A DNA stretch of 64,000 nucleotides, taken from contig JACCGJ010019559.1 in assembly GCA_013407085.1 (NCBI GenBank), positions 1 through 64,000 on the forward strand, given 5' to 3'. Positions 53,301 through 60,039 of this stretch are shown piece by piece. The position numbers and the translations under genes were made by a program. The stretch is from Atriophallophorus winterbourni. Its lineage: Eukaryota > Platyhelminthes > Trematoda > Plagiorchiida > Microphallidae. The notes under the pieces were generated by a model that saw only the letters and a program-made list of their open reading frames with translations, was not told the DNA's origin and did not search any database. Within the stretch, counting starts at the first letter, position 1, and the number at the start of each line of letters is the position of its first letter.

Positions 53301-55826
53301 GAGACTTCAGAACGTCAAGCATTTGCGGGTGAGCGTAACGTGTTTCCTACCTACTTTTTAAACGTTATGTTCTCACTTGTACAATCGGGCTTCCACTAAA
53401 ATCAACCATCACGCTCTCGATTATTAGCTGCAAAATATTCCATACAGATAACATGCGCCTTTTTTGGGTCTCAATAATAAGCAGGCGAGGGATTGATCGT
53501 TCAACGATGTTCACTAAGATTTTTATCTAGTGGTAACAAACGCGTTACGCGAACGGTATGTTTGGGTTTGAATATCGGTTTCTCCATCAAGCTGGACCTT
53601 CGGATCTAAAATCCTATTACAAAATGACCTGCAGTCAGACCTGCTAAGAAATTTCCAACTGCTTGACTGAAACGTTCTCCTAAGTTTTCGGTGCGATTTT
53701 CTACATTTTTGTTACTCAGTTGGTAAGCAACCGTAATCAGATAACGATGGGGCATCTCCGTTTACGGTCCCATCACAATATGCTCGGTCTTGTGCTATAA
53801 TTTTGTGACCAAAAAGTCAGAAGAATCTTTTCGCAGTGCATCTCTGAATTTTGCTACATCATCGCTTGTACACATCGTCAAAAGCGTGATAATAACGGAT
53901 CTTAAGAAATTGCAATAATATTGCGTACTGGCCACTTCATATAGTTTCTGGGATTGCCTTCATGAAACGTTTTTGTGGAGAAAGGTATTATTAAAGTTAC
54001 GGTAACCAGCGCCCAGGATACCTATGGCAGGCTTGTACGTGGGATAACGCATTCCATAATCCAGAAATATTTGCACCAAAGCATTCTCAGGATTCTTTCA
54101 GACAAAGCGATATCCTGTAAAGTGTGGCCTTTGTTCACTTCAAAGGCTGAGATTGTTTACACGCTAATTTGGTTTTGTAGACCCTGGGTCAACTCCACTG
54201 CAATCACCATCGAATGAAAGCCTGTTTTTCGTGGATGAGTTGCAAGCCCGCAAGCTTCTGCAACGACGTTTAGATTATTGCTCCAAAGATGATAAGCTTA
54301 GTTTCAAAGGTCGCGTTGCGTGCGAAATTTCGACAGATAACGGGATCCTTCTGACGGAGCTCCTGCTTGAGGACCTATTCTCTCGATTGGCACCAACACA
54401 AATTGCTGGCGTTCTCTCTTGCTTCATTGAAGATAGGCTTCCCGCGAATACCAAGAAAGTTCCGTTGAAGTCTGATATGGTGCAAGCGCTAACGAAAATA
54501 AAGGTTTGCATAACTTTCCTTATCGGGATTCGCTTATATTTAATGTTATTGATGTGACGGAACATTATGCACCTGGTTAATTTTCATTGTGATTGTACGA
54601 TAAATTCCAATCTTCCAGACCTGATCGATCTTTGTATTTTGAGGGTTGTGTGCAAAACTTCAGGTCGATTTCTACCACACAAAGCGAATTGATAAATGAT
54701 TCAACGGTGATAGCATAACGATCTTATAACACATTGATATCAATTTCGATTGCCAAATATAGCCAGAGATAATTCACTTTCTAATTATCGTTCTTTATAA
54801 ATTCATTTATAACTTATTTATAAAATTTGCACGGCTTAAATTATTAGTTCGAAATCAAGGTAATTCAAAGTTTTAGCTGGTTTGAAACGCGTCCACTGAA
54901 AAATAACCATCAAAAAGTGAAAAATAAAATTTAAGTGTATACAAACAACATAAGTAATTAGATTAAACAGTTTAAACGTATTTGAACATCGAATGATCAA
55001 CTAAAAACTCGTCTAATTTAGTTTTAGACATATACAGGCTGGTTGAGGGAATAACTGTCTAAAACTGACGGTTCCAAGTTAAGGAGACGCGGACAGAAGA
55101 AAACTACTATTTACACTTTAGGCGTGAATGGGATAACTCTAGCGTATAATTATGGATTGCATTGTTTGACGCAAGATTTAACAAGTTACTCTTCATGCTG
55201 TACGATAAAAGCGTTCGGAGAGAATATTGCCAATAATTTTAGTATTCTATTAGCGATCATCCTTTGGTGTGCGAGCACAATTCACTGATATTTGTTCATC
55301 GAGGACGCTTGTTGAATGCGCCGATTATCTGGAAGTGAATGTCAAATAAATTGAGCTGATGCTATAACAAGAATTGGTTATTGTAATTTTGTGAGCGACT
55401 CTATATGCCACGTCATATGGGTTAGAAAATAATTGGTGTGGTTATTAACCATTTTGATCGGTTAGACCAGACAATGAAGAAAATAATTTTAATTATTATT
55501 AAGCGTATTATTCAAGTTTCAGAAGAAAGCAGGGTTTCTTTCTCGCCTGGCAGCTGAGTGTCGCATTGGTAGTGTGGAATCTTTCGGCCAAAGAGTCGAT
55601 TATTTCGCTGGTGGAAAAAAATATGTCAAACAGTTCACGGGGGAACTGATGGAAGTCGCGCGTTCGTGGGCCAAGGGAGTCAGTTTTGCCGAACTTTTGG
55701 AAATTACCTCCATGTTCGAAGGAAGTATCATTCGATGTTTGCGCCGGTTACATGAAGTGCTACATCAGATGGAAAAAGCGGCCAATATCGCGGGAAAAAT
55801 CGAATTACAAATGAAGTTTTCTCATG
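26294..55826 (+). CDS. MTR4: MTR4-type RNA helicase, arch domain absent
   Basis: Ski2-like DExH RNA helicase of the MTR4 (MTREX/SKIV2L2) family, which unwinds RNA for the nuclear exosome. Exons: 26294-26362, 26399-26580, 26606-26803, 31382-31673, 38888-38978, 46723-46854, 50058-50248, 52254-52632, 54181-54503, 55523-55826. All junctions are GT-AG and phase-consistent, giving about 720 residues. Motifs seen: Walker A APTSAGKT (70-77; usual form HTSAGKT), DEVH (164-167), SAT (195-197), TETFALGLN (390-398), [10 protein letters not shown] (427-436), GRVACEIS and FEGSIIRC in the C-terminal helical part. MTR4 rather than SKI2 by [18 protein letters not shown] and the C-terminal blocks. The 230-270 residues forming the arch are missing between exons 8 and 9. 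Start codon and final exon are uncertain. Possibly a second, divergent MTR4 paralogue. Confidence 0.88.
26399..26580 (+). CDS. MTR4: MTR4-like exon 2: Q region and Walker A
   Basis: Encodes [16 protein letters not shown], the segment before motif I, and the ATP-binding loop APTSAGKT. The lysine and threonine that bind the nucleotide phosphates are present. The exon ends in phase 2 (GTG CG), and the arginine codon is completed by exon 3. Confidence 0.9.
26581..26605 (+). other. 25-nt intron
   Basis: GTTTTC...CATCAG, only 25 nt. Removing it restores [20 protein letters not shown], aligned with AEYAIALALREKQRVIF of human MTR4. Keeping it gives a stop after VRFS. The case for splicing is therefore strong despite the size. 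Confidence 0.85.
26606..26803 (+). CDS. MTR4: MTR4-like exon 3: motif Ia region
   Basis: Encodes [28 protein letters not shown] and [12 protein letters not shown], the RNA-contacting motifs of RecA domain 1. Donor GTAAGT. Phase 2 end, completed by the first base of exon 4 to give [14 protein letters not shown]. Confidence 0.92.
26804..29280 (+). other. Intron 3, 5' part
   Basis: Start of the 4,578-bp intron 3 (26804-31381). It holds two degenerate family 2 hammerhead repeats near 27.3-27.8 kb and otherwise AT-rich sequence with nothing recognised. Confidence 0.7.
27330..27760 (-). repeat. Two diverged copies of hammerhead repeat family 2
   Basis: A segment of about 250 bp occurs twice in tandem. 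On the plus strand each has ACCGGATT(C/T)G, ...(C/T)ATC(A/G)GGTAG, then (A/G)(A/G)GATCCGC(A/T)TG(T/C)CT-GAA. The ribozyme-like parts are at about 27430-27474 and 27671-27715 on the minus strand. The first keeps CUGAUGA, GAA and the CCGGUC stem III/cleavage region, with A15.1 changed to U. The second keeps GAUGA and CCGGU but has lost the other core bases. Confidence 0.6.
29290..30795 (+). pseudogene. CR1-type LINE RT and C-terminus in intron 3
   Basis: Same strand as the helicase gene. Motifs: [107 protein letters not shown]. Where the catalytic FADD should be, it reads FAYD, which removes the first aspartate. After a stop near 30170 the thumb region continues with frame changes, then 30412-30795 gives the C-terminal domain ([34 protein letters not shown]). 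The 5' half, including endonuclease, is absent. Confidence 0.88.
30796..31381 (+). other. Intron 3, 3' part; A/T-rich simple repeat
   Basis: Contains an AT-rich run of TAAA/TTAAA units at about 31105-31172 and no coding signal. The intron ends CGTCCTTTAG. Confidence 0.8.
31382..31673 (+). CDS. MTR4: MTR4-like exon 4: DEVH box and motif III
   Basis: Encodes [46 protein letters not shown] and [18 protein letters not shown], ending ALNEN in phase 0. DEVH couples ATP hydrolysis to unwinding. The PCHVVYTD block separates MTR4 from SKI2. Donor GTAAGT. Confidence 0.95.
32100..33740 (+). pseudogene. Degenerate CR1-type LINE in intron 4
   Basis: Begins in the end of the endonuclease domain ([20 protein letters not shown]), continues through [18 protein letters not shown] and [20 protein letters not shown], and reaches RT ([28 protein letters not shown]). 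The FADD region is not readable, and the C-terminal part is only hinted at. Many stops and frameshifts. Plus strand. Confidence 0.7.
33770..36015 (+). pseudogene. CR1 copy A: 5' leader, ORF1, start of endonuclease
   Basis: Colinear with copy C at 57.5-59.1 kb and with copy B at 36.0-37.6 kb. ORF1 is recognised by [20 protein letters not shown] followed by LNAYLLRG, matching [18 protein letters not shown] followed by LNAYLL in the intact CR1 at 44.5 kb. The endonuclease start is at 35697 ([20 protein letters not shown]). It is interrupted by a 288-bp RTE tail at 35132-35419 and breaks off near 36015. Stops throughout. Confidence 0.75.
35125..35426 (+). mobile_element. RTE 3' fragment inserted in CR1 copy A
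   Basis: A 5'-truncated RTE insertion of 288 bp (35132-35419) flanked by the 7-bp direct repeat TAGCATA (35125-35131 and 35420-35426). CR1 copy C lacks this insert at the matching place. The insert encodes the RTE C-terminus ([47 protein letters not shown]) and ends in AAGTCAAGT repeats, the short tail expected at an RTE 3' end. Confidence 0.85.
36020..37560 (+). pseudogene. CR1 copy B, internally deleted
   Basis: ORF1 remnants at 36020-36600 are colinear with copies A and C. The endonuclease start is at 36708 ([20 protein letters not shown]). At about 36970 the sequence jumps to the region before RT that copy C has at 59550, a deletion of about 500 bp. It then runs through [19 protein letters not shown] to [19 protein letters not shown], the first RT motif, and ends there. 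Confidence 0.75.
37561..38887 (+). other. Intron 4, 3' part; nothing recognised
   Basis: No family motif on either strand. The open frame running into exon 5 from 38813 looks like a signal peptide ([15 protein letters not shown] at 38822), but it is best read as intron sequence ending TTACAG. Confidence 0.6.
38888..38978 (+). CDS. MTR4: MTR4-like exon 5 (91 nt)
   Basis: A small exon isolated by introns of 7.2 and 7.7 kb. It encodes [15 protein letters not shown] and ends RRSNA plus one base. With exon 4 it gives [14 protein letters not shown], against DENGDFREDNFNTA in human MTR4. It starts in phase 0 and ends in phase 1, exactly what exons 4 and 6 need. Acceptor TTACAG, donor GTATGT. Confidence 0.85.
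39225..39600 (+). pseudogene. Degenerate RTE fragment
   Basis: Reads [61 protein letters not shown] and [10 protein letters not shown] across three frames. This is the RT-thumb-to-C-terminal part of RTE elements (FTYLGS, ISKARAAFA, LLYGCETW and EDVRRLSVFD in intact relatives). Confidence 0.7.
39794..39840 (-). ncRNA. Penelope-type hammerhead motif
   Basis: Minus strand: GUGGU, CUGACGA, a weak stem II (AGCUCC...AGAAGC), GAAA, then CAUUACC, where the stem III base is altered compared with the other arm. It is the counterpart of 46382-46425 and probably weaker. Confidence 0.5.
40067..40319. mobile_element. 227-bp insertion with 13-bp target duplication
   Basis: The 13-bp repeat GAACGCCAGATAG flanks the insertion (40067-40079 and 40307-40319). 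Inside, 40119-40157 on the minus strand is a family 2 hammerhead relic: CUGACGA kept, G12 of GAAA lost, ACCGGU stem III kept, stem I CCAC/GUGG. At the other end, a perfect 16-bp inverted repeat (40212-40227 and 40285-40300, GTTATACTTGTATGCC and its complement) encloses a 57-nt loop. No protein is encoded. It is a short non-autonomous retroelement by appearance. Confidence 0.75.
40400..40831 (-). pseudogene. Penelope linker and GIY-YIG endonuclease
   Basis: Minus strand: [20 protein letters not shown] (the segment following RT), [17 protein letters not shown], then [17 protein letters not shown] in another frame, [10 protein letters not shown], and further [19 protein letters not shown] sequence. 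The GIY-YIG domain is the nuclease that cuts the target in Penelope elements. Here the pattern is VYIGQ. Frameshifts separate the parts. Confidence 0.8.
40843..41082 (-). pseudogene. Penelope RT, C-terminal part
   Basis: Continues the RT interrupted by the CR1: [47 protein letters not shown], then a frame change. It joins directly to RKSLN at 44918 when the CR1 is removed. Confidence 0.85.
41296..42810 (-). pseudogene. CR1 ORF2 reverse transcriptase and C-terminus
   Basis: 42646-41738 carries all RT motifs: [98 protein letters not shown] and [11 protein letters not shown] with both aspartates. A frameshift near 41860 leads into the C-terminal domain ([35 protein letters not shown]). One frameshift separates it from the upstream part. 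Confidence 0.92.
43009..44060 (-). pseudogene. CR1 ORF2 endonuclease domain
   Basis: AP-endonuclease-like domain: [43 protein letters not shown], then after a frameshift near 43780 [35 protein letters not shown] and [12 protein letters not shown]. The catalytic residues of TETW, GDFN and SDH are present. It runs on to HHWKLIG, where a TAG stops a frame that continues with [13 protein letters not shown]. Confidence 0.88.
44080..44871 (-). CDS. CR1 ORF1 protein
   Basis: A 263-residue open frame upstream of the endonuclease. It includes [20 protein letters not shown] and a region [15 protein letters not shown], which recall the RNA-binding (RRM-like) ORF1 proteins of LINEs. Homologous pieces occur in CR1 copies A, B and C. 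The first codon reported is GTG, and the true ATG is probably lost or upstream. Role by analogy: binding of element RNA. Confidence 0.65.
   Translation of the reverse strand: MICTNVSESQESLFDSKQKHDVDKWSELCHLMKIEHVNAEKVTRLTRHSSSPHIGQPRLLKVTLKCEADIENVLLNAYLLKSDSDSNCRIYPDVPWWERKGSLNDREQMVSRSIVLLGVPENTSKASNQETVEHDVKQWRYIACSLDISNAVVVDTFRVPFSPKYKGDGPKPLKITFLTSAMAEIVRSEWTKKKRTLPKDVRLSPPKPMSETHSRLGAVDGSVPTETEAINTSKNVVGPAQTESDRVHHGPALRGSDIQTSSA
44912..45888 (-). pseudogene. Penelope N-terminal region and RT, N-terminal part
   Basis: 45888-45613: an N-terminal region with [20 protein letters not shown] and [12 protein letters not shown]. About 45480-45310: [20 protein letters not shown], the characteristic ADKG motif of Penelope RTs. 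45307-44912: [35 protein letters not shown] and [13 protein letters not shown], where the first catalytic aspartate lies. Two or three frameshifts. The CR1 insertion follows after RKSLN. Confidence 0.88.
45890..46470 (+). repeat. Inverted arm of the Penelope element
   Basis: The plus strand carries the GIY-YIG end ([20 protein letters not shown]), then [19 protein letters not shown] sequence and a 3' region that matches the complement of 39745-40560 closely. It lacks the 227-bp insertion. It abuts the start of the minus-strand body at about 45890. Confidence 0.8.
46382..46425 (+). ncRNA. Penelope-type hammerhead ribozyme motif
   Basis: Stem I GUGGU pairs with ACCAU. Core CUGACGA, stem II GCUUC...GAAGC (with one unpaired A before it), GAAA, a 2-bp stem III ACGU and a GUU cleavage triplet follow. 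Minimal hammerheads of this kind are known in Penelope-like elements. The unpaired A and very short stem III make activity uncertain. Confidence 0.6.
46723..46854 (+). CDS. MTR4: MTR4-like exon 6: RecA domain 2 start
   Basis: Encodes [20 protein letters not shown], then [17 protein letters not shown], matching VFKIVKMIMERNFQPVIIFS with FSKKDCEAYAL in human. Acceptor TTTATTCAG, donor GTACGT. Begins with two bases of a split codon and ends in phase 1. The Penelope arm ends only about 250 bp upstream of this exon. Confidence 0.92.
46855..47580 (+). other. Intron 6, 5' part; nothing recognised
   Basis: AT-rich, without coding or repeat signals that I can relate to the rest of the window. Confidence 0.6.
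47610..47750 (+). repeat. Hammerhead repeat family 2, best copy
   Basis: Shares with the 40.1-kb insertion a stretch like TACAAG-ACTACTTGTTTACCA followed by CC(A)CAGTTTCAAGC, then a GATCCTG-like stretch and the ribozyme. The right end runs into the 3' end of the minus-strand RTE. A further piece of the left end (GTGGCATACAAGCGCTACTTG) lies at 49893-49913, at the other side of the RTE. Confidence 0.6.
47695..47736 (+). ncRNA. Hammerhead ribozyme, family 2, core intact
   Basis: Stem I CCCUAC pairs with GUUGGG (one mismatch). The core CUGAUGA is at 47701-47707, stem II is GUAC...GCAC (one mismatch), GAAA is at 47721-47724, stem III is ACCGGU (a 6-nt palindrome), and cleavage is predicted after GUC at 47730. 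All invariant core positions are present. The arrangement parallels family 1, but the sequence outside the core is different. Confidence 0.7.
47750..48073 (-). pseudogene. RTE C-terminal domain
   Basis: Frameshifted continuation: [38 protein letters not shown] and, in the alternative frame, the basic segment seen at 35161-35403. It ends at the SITVTHSQ region, beyond which lies the family 2 hammerhead repeat. Confidence 0.7.
48074..49042 (-). pseudogene. RTE reverse transcriptase
   Basis: 49042-48797: [40 protein letters not shown]. 48781-48074: [54 protein letters not shown] with the catalytic YADD intact, [11 protein letters not shown] and [19 protein letters not shown]. One frameshift (near 48790) separates the two halves. 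Typical RTE clade motifs ([16 protein letters not shown]). Confidence 0.92.
50058..50248 (+). CDS. MTR4: MTR4-like exon 7: motif IV region
   Basis: Encodes [20 protein letters not shown], then [20 protein letters not shown], ending FAKGLLK in phase 0. Human MTR4 has FSNAIDCLSDEDKKLPQVEH and RGIGIHHGGLLPILKE. Acceptor TAACCAG, donor GTAACG. The split codon with exon 6 gives LTDKEN. Confidence 0.95.
50249..52253 (+). other. Intron 7; nothing firmly recognised
   Basis: 2,005 bp. A B-box-like GGTTCAAATCC at 50965-50975 is present without a convincing A box or cloverleaf. No coding elements. Confidence 0.6.
52254..52632 (+). CDS. MTR4: MTR4-like exon 8: motifs V and VI, winged helix start
   Basis: Encodes [40 protein letters not shown], then the winged-helix start ([40 protein letters not shown]). 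Both arginines of motif VI are present. In human MTR4, the arch follows a few residues after FYQFQ. Here the exon ends in phase 1 and the next coding exon already lies past the arch. Confidence 0.95.
52633..54180 (+). other. Intron 8; no arch exon found
   Basis: 1,548 bp with canonical ends (GTAAGT, TTGTAG). I looked for the stalk and KOW blocks (in human LQPGRLVKVKNEG, FGWGVVVNF, LYVVEVLLRC) and found nothing similar on the plus strand. The one open frame (53975-54217) has no such motifs. Confidence 0.65.
54181..54503 (+). CDS. MTR4: MTR4-like exon 9: after the arch
   Basis: After a short linker ([15 protein letters not shown]) it encodes [37 protein letters not shown] and [13 protein letters not shown], matching [36 protein letters not shown] and ALLSCFVF in human. 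Two leading bases complete the split codon from exon 8 (GAC). Phase 0 end. Confidence 0.92.
54504..55522 (+). other. Intron 9; nothing recognised
   Basis: 1,019 bp, AT-rich, GTTTGC donor and TTTCAG acceptor. Confidence 0.75.
55523..55826 (+). CDS. MTR4: MTR4-like exon 10: C-terminal helical bundle
   Basis: Encodes [60 protein letters not shown] and SH plus one base. Human MTR4 has [33 protein letters not shown] and AKAIGNTELENKF. About 15 residues of the family remain to be encoded (human ends DIVFAASLYL). If unspliced, the frame stops at 55868. Confidence 0.92.
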
Positions 55827-56043
55827 GTAATACATACGGTTTCTGTAGTCGATTTCCTAAGGCATTGTGATTTCAAAGATGCATTACTTGATTATTCCAA
55901 CGCCTAACTTGTTTCTCGCTATTGCACGCAATGTCAAATGTTGGCATAGTCGGCATATTTCAAAGATTGGGGTATGGTTGTCGAGTGCGCTTGAAAAGTT
56001 TGGTTTAGCTGATGTTTTTGTAATAAGCTTGCTTTCTTTGCAG

Positions 56044-56090
56044 TGTTTCCTCTGCAGCTAGTTCATATATTAAAATTTGCTGTAGGGTGA
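56044..56090 (+). CDS. Possible terminal exon of MTR4-like gene
   Basis: A good acceptor (TTGCTTTCTTTGCAG) is followed, in the phase required by exon 10, by 14 further codons and a stop (VFPLQLVHILKFAVG). The sequence does not match the conserved family ending. In another frame it reads SSAASSY, reminiscent of FAASLY, but that frame does not fit the splice phase. Low confidence. The true last exon could be elsewhere. Confidence 0.25.
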
Positions 56091-57490
56091 TTCAGTGGGA
56101 AATTGTTGAATAACGTGTGGCCTTGAGCTAAGCAATGCGATGAAATTGCACTTAATCATAGGAGTGCACATAATAAAAAGGGTTTTAGTGCTGCATAGCG
56201 ATTACTTCACATGTGCAAGCGGAATTTGTTCACACGATCTTTGGGGGCACTTTTGAATCGGTGAATTGAAATACACCCATCTGTCAAAATTATCACCGAG
56301 TATGGTGTCTGAGCGTATTGGGAAACTAAGTCACACAAAATTGCACGAGGTGTTATTGCGATGTCTGACGTTGCTATGATCTCAACGAAATTTTGCAGAT
56401 TTATTTGCGCACTTCACACGATAGAAACCTGCCCCCAACAGCAACGATCTGTCATTATTTTTGAGAACTGCCGAAAATTGGGTAAACAGAAATCATTGTG
56501 GTATTCATGCTAACCACATTTTGGCACTTTGCTAGAATCGTACATACAGGGATGATCTTTTCATAACATATGTTCGATAGCATTTGTATTTATGATGTAA
56601 ATGGGAGAGTTGTTATTTGTTTTCTTTTGTAGATGTCAACCATGGATGTAAATAAAAAATCGTACAGCGGTTTCATGCTCCACAACTTCATAAGTGACTA
56701 AGCAGTCCGATTGTGGAGGGAAAGTCTCTCCCGCAGCGCTTACAATGATTGGCAGTACTCGCTCGAAAGATGTCAGATGCACGCTGACTGCCTGATATAC
56801 TATTGTCACATAAGAGCAGTATCTGCTATTTCCCGGCATGCAAATGACGCTTTACACAGTGAATTTAAAGTCAACAGTTAAGAGCACGTTCTTTCTAGCT
56901 CGTAAAATCAATGTCAAGATCTTTCACAACTATATAGCAAACGTCTTTATGCTGTGTGTGGTCTGTTCAACGGTTGACTTTCTGTTTTCAACTAACCATG
57001 AAGAACATCTTTTTGAATATGATCATTTTGCAGTCTGTACGCATGATCCAACCAACTTGGACGGCGCTGTCGTATTAAGGTGAACGTCATCTGTAGACGA
57101 GCTTTAGAAATCACTTAATCATGCGTTACTCTTTCCACCCACGTTATGTTATAGATAAGGTGGATGTCATTTTAATGGAAAACATTCATCTTCCCTTCGT
57201 GTCTTACGTGAATGATCTAGGTTTCACTGCCGTACATTTAGTACGCACACGATGTATACCATCATTTTTGTTTTCACAGTCAACTGACGGTCACCTAGAA
57301 AATAAGGATTTCTAAATAATTAACTGCTATTTCAAGAGCCCTGTTCCATTATATGAATCAATTTCTGGTTGTTAAATGGAGTTGCTATTGAAATAAGACG
57401 AGGTTTCGTCGTGCCGTACGGCGCATTATTTTGAGAATCTCATTATCAGGATATACTGATCTTACACTTACACGTAATTTGATATATTAT
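56091..57490. other. No recognised feature downstream of the helicase gene
   Basis: Short open frames only (for example 56838-57083 and 57121-57315), without motifs. A 3' untranslated region would be expected here, but I cannot delimit it. Confidence 0.5.
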
Positions 57491-59352
57491 ATCTTGTTGG
57501 AGTCCCCTCGAAGTCAGCTTTTCGAATTATCCACTCTACGCTTTTGCACACACCACGGAACAGTGCTGCACACAACCCAGACAGGATGACTCCGAAAAGG
57601 AAGCGCATGGGCTGCATGTGTACGGTTGGCGAAATGTGCGAAGTCCTAAGGCAAAGTCTTTCAAGTCGATAATGTTTGAAAGTGCACGCAAAATGCGACA
57701 AATCGCTGGACATAATTGTCCCGGTGTTTGTTACGTTTGCAACGTTTGCAAGGCCAAACCAACAGCGTCATCCTCGGAGGTATAAACCTCTGAGTATGAA
57801 ATTGAGACGCGTCTAAATGAACTGGACAAACACTGAATGAACTATTAAAAAACTTCATAAAGGCACCCTCATTACCTGACTTAGAGGTTACTGCCAAAGA
57901 GCCGATAGAAAATCCATGATACTCGGACAGGTCAACATTTGCCCAGATAAAGCCGCAGATGATGTCTAAAACGGTTAATTATTCGCAGGACCAGTGACTT
58001 GTGAAGGGAAAAAGGACTCAACAAAACTAGTTCCAAAAAGACCGACTCAAATTATAAACCAAAATCCGCGGTTATAAACCTTAGTGTTATATGTACCAAG
58101 GTGGCCAATTCACGGTACACGCTGTACCAATCTAAGCAAAAACATGACTTGGTTGAGTGGTATAAACTTTGTTATCTGATGAGACAATTCGCAGTTAATG
58201 CCTCGTCAAACGTTTAGCTAAACCGCCACCTGAATTCTTACGAACATGATCCTCGCCTTTAACGAATAACGCTGCAATCTACGGAGGACATGGAAAACGT
58301 CCTCTTAAATGCTCACCTTCTTAGAGGTGTTCCAGAGTCTACATGTCGTATCCATGCAGATCTATCATGGTAAGGGAAAAACCCGAGAAGAAAATAATTC
58401 ACAAATTATTGTATTTCTAAGCGTTCCTAAGATGGTGCTGACGGACCTCCTCAAGAAGAGTCTGAGCACGATCACAAACAGTGGAAATACGTAGCCCAAA
58501 CAATTGGTAATAAAATGCCATAATTGTGTATGCTTTTAGGATACCGCGGTCAGCCAACGTTAAAGGGCAAGGTCCTGGCACTTTAAAGCTAACCCCATTG
58601 ACAACTGACATGTTTAATAGTATGAAACGTGAATGGAAAGCTTGTGGAAGTAGCCTACCCCCAGGATAATAGCCAGGAGCAAGCAAACTGATAGTACCGA
58701 CCCATCAAAGCCTAGTGACTGAATAGCTCCAAAATCTTTGGCACTCCGATTCTAACCGAGTCGGCTCATTAATAACCTTTCATGATTTGAAAACTATAAG
58801 CATTATAAGTTGTTTGTATACAAATGAGCAAAGACTTTCGTACAAATGTGAGTAGTTACCCGAGAAATGCTTACACTATTTACATGATATTATCGATAAT
58901 ACCGGAACATGGTATTATTCCCAATTGTTTGAAACGGAGGTGTCTATTCCAAATAGCAATTTGATAAGCAACGATTGAGAGATAATCGGCAACAGTGTTG
59001 CTCCTTATTAAGATGATCGCCTCCATTGCCGTCCAATAGATAACACAGAATTCACCCTAAACGAAACAATTCGGTGTTCTTTAACGCTGATACATTTTCA
59101 AGTTTGCACGATTGGTGTGGTCCACAGGTCTCCTTCATCTATGGAATTGTACAATGAATGGTTGATCCAAGTTCTTCAGCGCAAGCAACAATGTTTATTA
59201 TGGGCGATTTTAACCAGCCTACTTTTTATCTCAGAGACATTCACTCCCCACAAACGCTCGAATACCGATTTTGAGAGGCACTAGATTCAGTTCCTTTATA
59301 CATCCATTTTCACGAATGCACTCGGAGATGAGGTTCTGACCGTCCATCCGTC

Positions 59353-59730
59353 ATGGATTTGGTGTCAACATCGGAAGAACATTCTTTCGAATCGATCGGA
59401 TTCCAGGCTTCGCTGGGTCTTAGTGACCATTCAGTGCTTGCGTTCTACTATGTTTGCAGTACACATCAATTTCGTGTTTGCAACGGGATTTTTCGCCGTG
59501 TAGATAAATTAGCCCTAAGTAAATCGCTTGTGGAATTTCAGCATTGGCAGACAGACCACATACGCCTTGACTCGCAATGGAACGAACTTGTGTACTTTCT
59601 GAAACTGAATATTGACGAGAACTCGCAGATCGTTCCTAAAAATCCGAACATGAACTTCGTTTTATTGTCCACAGCAGCACAAAATGTGGATAGCGCTGAA
59701 GCGAACATGGTAGATGCAGCATCAAGCTAA
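59353..59730 (+). pseudogene. CR1 copy C endonuclease end
   Basis: MDLVSTSEEHSFESIGF, QASLGLSDHSVLAFYYVCST, IFRRVDKLALSK: the end of the AP-endonuclease-like domain with the SDH motif intact, followed by the region before RT. The upstream part of the domain is broken (IMGDFNQP-like sequence at about 59195). Confidence 0.8.
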
Positions 59731-60039
59731 ATATACTTCTACTTTATAAACATTTCCTTCTATTACGCAACAAAGTGCGAGTTGGTGAAATGATAAGAAA
59801 GCGCTCCGGTTGATACTGCTGTGCAAAATGATTCATGAACGCGCAATCAAAAATTAATCCATGTATTTTTGCCGTCCATAATGGTGAAAATCACACTGAT
59901 ACCGAGATAGAAACTGCAAATGCTCTCGCGATATATTACTCTGAAGTGTTCGTGCCACAGGTTTTAAAAGAAGGTTGTATGTTTTCGCTAGCGCCACATT
60001 GATTTCGATCTCATCGCTTTCGTCTACAAAATCATCTCA

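Noticed and set aside
53975..54217. 80-codon open frame in intron 8, considered as an arch-domain exon
   Set aside because: No resemblance to the stalk or KOW blocks. It overlaps exon 9 in a different frame and begins in sequence with no acceptor in phase.
55827..55886. A 22-nt intron (GTAATA...TGTAG) continuing exon 10
   Set aside because: Phase-compatible, but 22 nt is shorter than any intron with independent support here, and the resulting tail does not match the family.
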